Origin: Rhynchonema sp. JSB1_4
Lineage: Eukaryota > Nematoda > Chromadorea > Monhysterida > Xyalidae
Assembly: GCA_030248065.1 (NCBI GenBank)
Contig: JASAMV010006779.1
Location: 39,570-103,569, forward strand
Direction: 5' to 3'
DNA: 64,000 bases
Shown: one piece after another, positions 55,523 through 64,000 of the stretch
Layout: the number at the start of each line of letters is the position of its first letter
Numbering within the stretch: position 1 is the stretch's first letter
Made by a program: the position numbers and the translations under genes
The notes under the pieces: model-generated
Told to the model about the DNA's origin: nothing
What the model saw: the letters and a program-made list of their open reading frames with translations, nothing else
The model's database searches: none

Positions 55523-55973
55523 CAGGGTTGGGCAAAAAACGTTTTTCTTAAAAAAATCGTTTTTTTTAAAACGCCCAGATGACCAAAATATGCCACCAAA
55601 AAAATTGGAAAACGCTCATGTTGGGAAGAAAACGTGGTTAAATGAAGTAATTCTATGTGTTCTGAGGCAAAATAAACGGGTTTCAACCCTTTTCTAGCGA
55701 GTTGTTAAGATCCCATATCAGACCCGCATCATGGGACCAACTTTGGCCGGGGTCATCACTGAAAGGCAAACTCCGTATATCGACGTATCTCGACAAAGTA
55801 AAAATTGGTCGAATATTTTTTGAAAAAAATGGGACAAAAAATTGATTTTCCTTGATAATCAGGGTACTTTCCCTGAAAAATCAGGGAAAATCAAGGAAAT
55901 TCAGGATTTAAAAAAAACGGAAAACGACCCAGGCATTTTTTTTGAAAAAAACGTCGTTTTTTTAAGAACCCTG
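55523..55973. mobile_element. hAT-type element with 8-bp target duplication GCTGGAGG
   Basis: A 451-bp element starting CAGGGTTGGGC and ending AAGAACCCTG, flanked by GCTGGAGG at 55515-55522 and 55974-55981. The intact array unit has a single GCTGGAGG at this place. An 8-bp duplication and CAGGG ends indicate hAT. The interior is A/T-rich with no transposase. Confidence 0.93.
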
Positions 55974-56073
55974 GCTGGAGGCGGTGGGCCATTGTTTAGG
56001 TAGTGTATTTCCATTTTCACTAAAATAGTTAGGTTCCTTTCGGTTTGGCGCTGAATGTTGTATGTGCTGGAGG

Positions 56074-57792
56074 CACAGATCATGATCCAATTGCATTGAC
56101 AGTTATTTTTTCAGCATTTTTAATTCCTGAATCCTCCCAAAAAAGCAAACCGAGCAACTTAAAAGTGAAATTACAAAAATGCCAAACTTGGTGAACATTC
56201 TTAAATATGTTGTGACAATTGATTTCCCATCAAAAAATCCACATCCAAGATTTTAGTTTTGTGAACCCTACTTTGCTCTTAATAAGACGCAAATACTGGA
56301 AACTGTGCTCGAGAAACAACTTCGTGATAATGTAGCACGAAGCAAATAAAGTGAAAAAACAGAGAAAAATGCAACAAAGCGATGAACTGACACAAATTTA
56401 TCCTTCCCGTCCGGTCTCAATTCGAACAGGTTATCAATGTCCCCCGAGTCGTTCACAAATGTCGACATTTGTCGGAATTTCGTCGTAATTTTGGGTTTTC
56501 GAGTCACAGAAAAGGCAGATAGATTTCCGACAACATTGACGCCAGTTATGTTGTTGTGTGTCTTTGAGAGACGAACAGCACCAAATTCCAATACACAGAA
56601 TATATTGCCGAATTTTCGACACTCAATAGTGTCCTCGTCAGGGCTAAAATCAACAAAAAGAGAGATAGGAACCGGTTGTCACAAGACATCATTTCAGAAA
56701 ACGCAAACAAGGTGCAAAACAGTCAGATAAACAAGTGGCATTTTGATACAGATATTGGCTATTGTTGGGTTTCAGTGCTCTGTTGATGTATGGATTGCGA
56801 GCGAGAATAAAGGCCGACTCCATAACACGCAGTTGTTTTTCTGTGTTACAGTGGTCAAGCACCTTTACGTGTTGCACTGTACATTGATGTGTGCGCATAT
56901 GAATGGCCATGCCTGAGGCATTGTTGTTTTGCTTGGTGGTGCCATTGATGTGTTCAACAGAGCACTGAAACCCAACAATAGCCAATATCTGTATCAAAAT
57001 GCCACTTGTTTATCTGACTGTTTTGCACCTTGTTTGCGTTTTCTGAAATGATGTCTTGTGACAACCGGTTCCTATCTCTCTTTTTGTTGATTTTAGCCCT
57101 GACGGGGACACTATTGAGTGTCGAAAATTCGGCAATATATTCTGTGTATTGGAATTTGGTGCTGTTCGTCTCTCAAAGACACACAACAACATGATTGCAT
57201 CACGGCACTGCCATCCCGGCAACATCAAAGATATTGACGCCAGTCTTTCTATTCAAGTGCGCTAACGGTTATAGCTCGCAACACTAGCGGATCCAGAGTG
57301 AAGCCACAGGGGCCTAGGTCTCCTTTGGTCAAAGTGGCCCCTTCTGGGGGCCCCCGTTTCAGTGAGAAGAAGGCAAAAGGACCCCTAAATCGCAGGATTT
57401 TCACCCTAACACACTTGAGAAGTCGAAAGATCGCGTGTCGAACACCCCGATATCATTGAAATTTAGCTGTCGCGCGTCCAAAAACTGTCAAATTTTCGAG
57501 CTCAACGCGCGCATGGTGATATTTTGTACGGTATTTGGCTTTATATTGCCTGATTATAAACAAGCCTTTGGATAAAAACGATTTTGAAAAATCAATCATG
57601 CACTAAATAAAAATGACTTTTGGGATTTGTACCCCGCTTGGCCGAAAGCTGCATCCGCTACTGGATTGCTGATGCGTGAAGATTGTTCCGCCTGTGATGG
57701 TAGTATATGCGTGGTGGGGAAAATGAAAAAAAAACGCAAGACAAGACAGGCCAATGCACAGCTCTCTCTAAGGTCGTGTACAGTGTTGATAG
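56074..57792. other. Intergenic region with transposon remnants
   Basis: Apart from the inverted Penelope-like fragment (56535-57244), the stretch has no recognisable gene. 57260-57660 is unique-looking, partly G-rich sequence with no motif that I could assign. Confidence 0.45.
56535..57244. mobile_element. Probable Penelope-like retroelement fragments in inverted arrangement
   Basis: Two nearly identical arms of about 245 bp (56549-56790 and 56945-57192) face each other around a 155-bp centre. The set is flanked by a 12-bp direct repeat ATTGACGCCAGT (56535-56546 and 57233-57244). The minus-strand frame through the centre contains SGMAIHMRTHQC...VKVLDHC and VMESAFILARNPYINR. This resembles the C-terminal part of the GIY-YIG endonuclease of Penelope-like elements (a conserved Glu followed by a basic or hydrophobic helix and N-x-N/INR). 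The reading is short and broken; family assignment is tentative. Confidence 0.5.
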
Positions 57793-58566
57793 CAGGGTTG
57801 GATTAAAAAATTTTTTTATTATCGAACTTTTTTTTTAAAAAAAACTTTTTAAAATTTTTTTTTAAAAATCACTTTTTTTATTCCGGACCCCCAAAAAATT
57901 GGTTTCTTGAAGAATGAAATTTCTGAAATCATGTTAGTAAGGTATGTTTTGAGGGACACTAAAGAGAACTTTTCCACCGACTTGCATGTTTACGTCGATC
58001 ACCTGCGTTCTAATCCCCTTGGTCATAACTTTGAGAAATTCGAAGATAACTGAGGGTATACATACTGTATATGACAAAGGGAAGACCAACCTTCTGTTTG
58101 TGAATTTGGGGATAGATTTGAAGAGAGATAAAGACTCACACCATACTCACTTTGTGTCACAAGAGCAACAAATAGCTAATCCGCACAACTGCAAACAGGC
58201 GAGCAACGTGGAGTCTGTCGATAGCTTACGACACGCTCAAAAACTGTACAGTATACGATATGGGGTATCCTATTATACATGCAGCTGTTGTTGGGATGTC
58301 TGGGAACTGTATGAGTCCATCACAACACCAATTCAAACTGAAATATGAGCGCCGCAGGCAATTTTTTGAGGATCATGGGCAATAAAACACATGAAAATAT
58401 GCCTTTTTACCTTAAAAAAGTCACAAAATAACGAAAAAATGTGAAAAAACAATAAAAAAGTGGACTTACTTTTTAAAATTTTAAAATAAAAAAAGTGGCC
58501 AACTTTTTTTAAAAAAAAAATTTTTTTTTACAAAAAAATTTTTACTTTTTTTTTAAGCCAACCCTG
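57793..58566. mobile_element. hAT-type element with 8-bp target duplication GTTGATAG
   Basis: A 774-bp element with ends CAGGGTTGGATTAAA and AAGCCAACCCTG, flanked by GTTGATAG at 57785-57792 and 58567-58574. Subterminal regions are nearly pure A and T. The open frame at 57986-58348 has no recognised domain. Same end type as the 55.5-kb element. Confidence 0.9.
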
Positions 58567-59109
58567 GTTGATAGTGACGCAATCGGGACCCGGTCACTTT
58601 TATCACTATAAATAATTCCCGCCATACAGAATTCAACCTTATGGGAGTGTATACTTTGTGCAGGGTTTCCATGTACTGCACTTGAAAAAGTTTGACGAGT
58701 GTCACTATAGAAAGAGGGCAGACTGTATATCGTGTGCATATTTATAATCTTATGGTAATTTGGTTTTTTACTTCAGTGTTTGCCACATTTGATCGCAAAA
58801 AATTATCACTATATTGCTTCATTGTGTTTCAATTTATGTTCCGAATGAATACGCGCTTGACGATACTGATCCCATGACCCGACCCATGCTTAATCTCCAA
58901 ATGCATGTGTATAAGTGCCCAACCTGCGACGTAACGTAACCATATGTATGTACGTACATGCTAATCTCTGACGTAACCCTGCCACTGTGTCATCATCGTT
59001 GGTGCATTCGGTGATATTTTCACGTGGCTGTTGAAGTGTATAGAACAAGAACAAGCAGAGCAAACACCCGATGTTTTATACTGTAACTGAATCGCATGAT
59101 AATAGATTA

Positions 59110-60486
59110 AAGGTTGTGTCGAACGTCACCCAGACCCAACCCCTGTTTTTGGGTGCAAACTAAAGACAGCACCGAGCTGATATTGTTCGCAAAAAAACGC
59201 GACTTCTGGTTCGCTCATTTCCGAAATCGAGAGGGCTATGTCCCGAGCCCTTTTAGAGTGACTGAACGTGAAAATCAGGATTGATTTTGAGAATTCGCGG
59301 TATCAGTAAATAAGACCAACCCCCAAACCACTTTTTGGTAGATTAGTCGGTATCAGTAGAAATCGTTCCAACCCCAACCACTTTTTCGAGAAAAAAGCGT
59401 TTGAAGTTGGCCTACCGCATTTCAACAAGCGTTCAGTCCTGGCGACCCTTTCCACGTGGTTCGGTGGGCTGATGTTTGGCATGTCTACCAAAGGGAGCAT
59501 GCTGATCATCATAGAAACAAAAGTAGACTTTGAAACATCATATCCAAGTAAAAACAAAGCTATTTGTCGGTTGGTTTTAGTTGACAAAAAAATAAATATA
59601 GACCAAGCCCCTTGGCGGAGCAGTTGAAAACCGAAAAATTAGACCAACCCCCATTTTCTCTGACATTTATTTTTCACATGCTTGAAAAAGATTTAATACG
59701 GGGTTCATCAAAATGTCTTAAAAGAAGCATTATCATTCAAAACGATTGTTACAGGGGTGGAAAATCGGGCCGGGTTACCTCGGTCCGGCATGACCGGATT
59801 CAGAAAAAGTCAGCCCGGTCCTATCCGGCCCGATTTTTTGGGCCGGGTTTTTCTGATTGTATTTTGAAGCAAACGTCGGGTGTGAAAAGATTGTTTCTGT
59901 TTGTTGAAATCATTGATTACACATTGAAAACATACATAAACAAAAACATCAAAAAGCTTGTCTGTGGGATGCTTCGATCTCGTGGCTCTCACAACCACAG
60001 TCAGATATGCTTGCCACTGTGCTAAAGACGCCGACAGCCAAGCCGCCTTACGATACGTTATAAACGTAATGATCGGGCCAGCAGCGACGCACTCACCGAG
60101 AGAGCGTAAAGTCCCTATACAACACACACACAGCTGGGGTATTATGCAACAACTCATGTGCTGAAGCAATCTTTTGTGTGTGTGTGCTGGAGTCGCGTGC
60201 TTTGGGGCTTGGTCTTTTTTGTCCGCGAAAATTGCTCCGCCAAGCAACTTGGTTTTCTTTTTCAAAAACAAGAAACTAGACCAACCCCCAACCGGAACTA
60301 GCAGGTGTTTTCAACAGGCTGTAACTCAATGTACATAGCGTTTTGAGACAAAATTTTTGGTGAATGTTTAGAATAGTTTGCCAGCTACACGCTGCACACA
60401 AAAAGGGGGTTGGTCTTTTGGTGGGGGTTGGTCTTAATTTTACTGATACCGACGAATTCTTATATAGCCATTGTGCTACCAATACC
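59110..60486. mobile_element. Nested transposon debris
   Basis: Left: about 59113-59250 resembles 63605-63730 and ends in TGTCCCGAGCCCTTT, the terminus of the 19.25-kb palindromic element. Then comes a piece of family A MITE (59255-59297), then an insert with ends GGTATCAGTAAATAAGACC (59299) and GGTTGGTCTTAATTTTACTG (before 60451), and then the rest of the family A end (GAATTCTTATATAGCC, to about 60484). The insert has further inner inverted repeats (AGACCAAGCCCC at 59601 and its complement near 60205). No transposase frame. Confidence 0.6.
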
Positions 60487-60562
60487 ACCCACAAACTGAA
60501 CATTATTTACTGTATACCCGCTCAGTTACTACTCTCCTTAGTCCCCAATCTTGTGCCCCCAG

Positions 60563-63021
60563 GCCCGAACGGTCATCTGGCTAACGCTACCTGCGTTCCT
60601 CGTCATGGGCACGCTCGCGCTGTGCCTGGGCCCAATTGCACTGGCCTACTTTGACTCGTGCGATCTGATTCGAGGCACCAAACAAATCGAACATCGCGAC
60701 CAATACGTGATTGTGTTCGCGTTGTCCGTGTTTGGTACGTTAGCCCCCAAAGTTTGTCATACTTTCGACATGTTTGTGCTTTCGTTAAAGGGTGTGTCTG
60801 ACATTTCGAAACCAGAACGTCGCATCAAGCTTGGAGTTGGAGACAGGCTCTGCGCAACGACCACCGGCGGCAAGGCAAATGCGAAGGCTTATTGAGCTGG
60901 AGTGCTAATTTTGACCAGCGTAAACCCTGTTAATTATGTATCGGAACACCCCTTCGCTGGTCAAAATTAGTGCCCGAGTTAGAACACAATTTGTATTTGC
61001 AACGAACAACCGTAGTCGTAGTCGTACTGCATGTTTTCAAGATGATGCAAGTCAAGCATTCCATTAAAGGGTGTGTCTTACGTCTAAATCCGAGCTGATG
61101 TGACATTTGTCAAACTTCATATATACTGCAGAATCGATCCGGGTCTGTTTGGTTTGTTCGTTGCGACGCTGTTGAGTGGCACGTTAAGCACGGTGTCCAG
61201 TGGACTGAATGGAATGGCTGCTACGATGTGGTTAGCTTTTGGTTTCACAAGATGGGAGTGGAAAATGTCGTTTTCGAGGCCACAATGTGGGCACTTTGTG
61301 CCTTTGCACTGACGATGACCTCCTGGTGCTCGATGTGAAAAGTGACGAAATGTTCAACGAAAGAACATACACGTAACACATACACAACACTCACAGTGGC
61401 TAGTTACACAACACAATAGTTAACTTTCAGTAACCATATTCAAGCGTTTCTTTTTTTGAAATATTCTTTTTTCAGAAAAAATCAAACCCAATCGTACAAT
61501 TTCAGGTTCGATTTCCTGGGCCTGAAACTGAACGTCAGTGACCGACGGGCAGCAATGATCAACAAATTCATCGTGGCCGCGTCTGGCGTGCTGGCGACAG
61601 CAATAGCGCTCGCCTGTCAGGCATTGGGCGGCATTATCAAGGTTTGTGTGCACTTTTTTGACGGGTTTATTTACATGTTCAGTTCACACTCAAGCCATTC
61701 GAGCGTAGTGGATCGTCTTCATGATGTCATGATCTAGATTACTTGGCATGTTCGGTCACTATAAAGAATATGGTGTGTTATATACTGAGCTGTAATCTGG
61801 AGGTGGCCGATTCGTAGTGCTTTGTGGCATGCGATCCCACATCAAAACATAAAGACCCCCACGACACAACGTTGCGCAACTCAAATGTTTTATAATGGCA
61901 GATTGGTGACCAAAGTTGTGCTCTAATATACATATATCACCGCTTTAGGGACGGTACCAAAGAGTGCCACTACAAAGAGGGTTCACTGTACATATTGCAG
62001 TGACACGTGCATTTCAGGTGATCATGCTGTTTCTGGGTGTTTTCGCGGCACCAAAATGTGGCATCTTTGTTCTCAGCATCATGGTGCCGATGGCCAGTCG
62101 TCGGGGTACGATCATCGCACTGCTGTATTCGGTGAGCAGTGTTTACACGTTGGTCTATTCCAGAGTTGCGTCTCAGTGTTACATAATTGCAATCAAAGTT
62201 GACACACTGCTCTTGATATGAGATCAATGTGGAATCTCGCATATTTTTTAAGACTGCTTTCAATTTGGTGCTGGCGTTCGGCAACTTCTACTACACACCG
62301 CATGCCGGTGGCGTTATGACATCGGGACCAGGTTAATATATTTAATGTCAGAAAATATGTCGATGTTTATGAAAAATTAAGAACGGGAATTACATTATAT
62401 TGATCGTTTTCCAGATTGCACGGCTGCGTTTAACACAACGATCGTCACCACAACCGCAGCAACGCCGTACATTTTCCCTTTGTTCAAAATCTCGCAATTT
62501 CTTTACTTTATCATCGCCCCGCTCAACGTTATGGTTAGTGGTAGACATATCATTGCTTGCTAATGAGTTAGTTGCTAAACAAACTGGAACACAAATTACA
62601 GTTGCAGCGTACATTTTTGCGATGACCCTCTTCATGGTGAAGCCTTCTGCACAGTGAATATTAAAAAAGAGCTTTGAGCCTCAAAGAGCCATTAACCCCA
62701 TATTTACCGAATGAGTGAATATTCTTCATAGTCGCCAGAAATGCCCGATATGTTGTTCTCGATCACATCACACGATAAAGAGGGTCGGATTGCTCTGTTG
62801 AACGTCAATCTCAGATCGTGGGTCCGATCGCCAGCTGGCTGCTTCCCGATTCGAACGTCGGTTCACAGCGCAATCTCACCTATTGGACATTGGACGTGAC
62901 TCGGTTCGGATCCGACGTGGTCCGGCACCAACCACGCACCGTGCCATCGGAAGTGTGGACGATGGATCCGCCGAAGATTCCGCAAACGAATCAACGCAGC
63001 GATCGAGTCACTAGTTTGTGA
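60563..63021 (+). CDS. SLC5-type sodium/solute symporter, C-terminal half only
   Basis: Seven exons join in phase to 310 codons ending TGA 63019-63021: 60563-60738, 61132-61230, 61506-61641, 62018-62131, 62253-62331, 62415-62533, 62815-63021. Motifs are ARTVIWLTLPAFLVMGTLAL, the acidic DSCDLIRG (compare the NCDP region), PGLFGLFVATLLSGTLSTVS followed by SGLNGMAATMW (the SSxxNxxAA signature of SLC5 helix 8-9), a helix ending IIKVIMLFLGVFAAPKCGIF, MVPMASRRG, and a late helix FLYFIIAPLNVM. Closest in type to the multivitamin/monocarboxylate/iodide branch. Typical members have about 600 residues, so the first about 300, with the earlier helices, are missing. The 5' side is transposon debris and minisatellite. 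It may be a truncated pseudogene or its first exons were not recognised. The last exon has an unusual soluble tail. Confidence 0.85.
60902..60973. repeat. Small palindromic repeat (TTTTGACCAGCG type)
   Basis: GCTAATTTTGACCAGCG and CGCTGGTCAAAATTAG face each other over 72 bp in intron 1 of the SLC5 gene. Related to 15173-15245. Confidence 0.75.
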
Positions 63022-64000
63022 TTTACTACCGAATGCTTTTATAATAGTACTTATTGCAATTCTGGCACCACCAGATGCCATACATTGAAAGGTGAATAGT
63101 GAGCACACGCTGTTGAAATGATGTGATTATACGTAGGTTATAATATCAGGCATTTTGTTGTTGTTGCATGTTAGCCCCACCAAAAACTCACGTATGTATT
63201 GGTTGCACAATGACTTTATAAGAATTGGTCAAATTTTTTTTCTGAATCGTAAAGAGGGAAAGTGACGATGCGTTGCGCGATCGCACACAAAACATGCAGT
63301 CACCAAAATGTTTCAGACCCGCAGCAACGTGGGTGTTCTGCTGGATTATTTTCTGATGAAAATGTTTTGTGAGAATCACAAATAGCACAGTGGTTAAGAG
63401 TGACTGAACATGAAAATCAGGATTCATTTGATGAATTCTTATATGGTCATTGTGCGACCAATATCTGAACTCGAATACACACATCTTGCTTTGCAATACA
63501 GACGCTGTAGCTGAACAAAAATTGTCTTCTCCCCATGAGATCTGTCGTCGTCGTGCGTGTTATGCGATTCTACTCTGTTTAATTTTGCGGCGTAGGCATT
63601 TTTAAAGGTTGTGTCGAACCCCTAACCCCCCGTTTTTTTGGGTGCAAATGAAAAACAGCACCGAGTTGATATTGTTTGAAAAAAAACCGCATCTTCTAGT
63701 TGGCTGAATTTGCGAAACCGAGAGGGTTACTTTTCGATTAAAGTCAAACATCGGCACCAAGTTTACGACTACCTCATGTGTCGGTCCGGATCTAATTTGG
63801 AAGCGAAACACACACAAACCAGTTTCTATGTGTTAAACGAAACATTCAGTGCCTCTACAGTAAAGTCAGCAGCCGGAGCGGTGTGTGTTGAGCGTTTACG
63901 TGAGTTGCATAGGCGGCTGAGCCGCGCTTAAACACGCAATGTTTCAGCAGGAAACGTGAGACTGGTCGTAAACTTGGTGCCGATATTTGATTTTAATCCA
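63022..64000. other. Downstream flank with repeats
   Basis: Holds family A MITE copy 4 and, at 63605-63730, a second copy of the repeat seen at 59113-59250 (AAGGTTGTGTCGAAC, GGGTGCAAA, CAGCACCGAG blocks). No gene recognised before the window ends. Confidence 0.5.
63199..63461. mobile_element. TA-flanked MITE, family A copy 4 (reverse)
   Basis: A 263-bp copy in opposite orientation to copies 1-3, flanked by TA (63197-63198 and 63462-63463). It starts TTGGTTGCACAATGAC and ends GTGCGACCAA. Confidence 0.9.

Larger units (their letters stand above)
50705..56073. repeat. 92-bp minisatellite array, interrupted by three transposons
   Basis: More than 40 copies of a unit of about 92 bp (GGCGGTGGGCCATTGTTTAG ... 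CGGTTTGGCGCTGAATGTTG ...) run from 50705 to 54763, with variants that insert TTACTGTAGGTACA and lengthen the unit. The array continues in pieces after insertions at 54764-55068, 55106-55378 and 55523-55973. Since 92 is not a multiple of three, the open frames across it shift between units and are not coding. Confidence 0.97.

Noticed and set aside
57986..58348. 120-residue open frame in the hAT-type element as a transposase
   Set aside because: No hAT dimerisation or catalytic motif is visible and the element is only 774 bp; it is likely chance in a non-autonomous element.

Overview
This is a window of nuclear DNA from an intron-rich animal, most likely a nematode. The evidence is protein-coding genes split by many introns (down to 53 nt), a eukaryotic tRNA-Gly, polyadenylation signals, a dense load of short inverted-repeat transposable elements, a PAN-ZP apical extracellular matrix protein of the NOAH/NompA type (found in moulting animals), and degenerate TTAGGC-like telomere repeats inside introns (TTAGGC is the nematode telomere unit). 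Most open reading frames in a naive scan are spurious. The gene models below were built by joining exons whose splice sites, reading phases and conserved family motifs agree.

Layout. 1.4-3.2 kb (+): fragments of a small PAN-domain gene. 5.3-24.1 kb (+): a 26-exon, 1198-residue NOAH-like protein (signal peptide, six PAN-type modules, ZP domain, basic cleavage site, membrane anchor). Its introns hold a tRNA-Gly(GCC), a (TG)n tract, telomere-like repeats and several fold-back elements. 24.45-29.3 kb (-), convergent with it: a secreted protein of about 973 residues built from 36 Cys-rich modules. Thirty-three of them are encoded by an exact 131-bp tandem array in which every unit is one 78-nt exon plus one 53-nt intron. 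30.1-36.5 kb (-): an SLC35-type nucleotide-sugar transporter whose last five exons are tandemly duplicated. 37.2-39.8 kb (+): a LET-767/HSD17B12-like short-chain dehydrogenase. 40.1-43.9 kb (-): a 382-residue membrane protein with two consecutive four-helix units. 46.0-50.2 kb (-): an ACOT8-like acyl-CoA thioesterase. 50.7-56.1 kb: a 92-bp minisatellite invaded by three different DNA transposon families with readable target-site duplications. 56-60.5 kb: transposon debris, including a probable Penelope-like fragment and a hAT-type element. 60.6-63.0 kb (+): the C-terminal half of an SLC5 sodium/solute symporter whose N-terminal half is not visible.

Two genes (the dehydrogenase and the thioesterase) belong to lipid metabolism, two are predicted transporters, and two are secreted or cuticle-type proteins. 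I see no evidence that they form one pathway; the neighbourhood looks like ordinary animal gene order. The most unusual features are the exon-intron minisatellite gene, the duplicated 3' gene half of the SLC35 gene, the frequent GTTNGT 5' splice sites, and a strongly over-represented 10-mer (TGATGTTTCA and its complement). All gene models are manual and were not checked against transcripts or databases.
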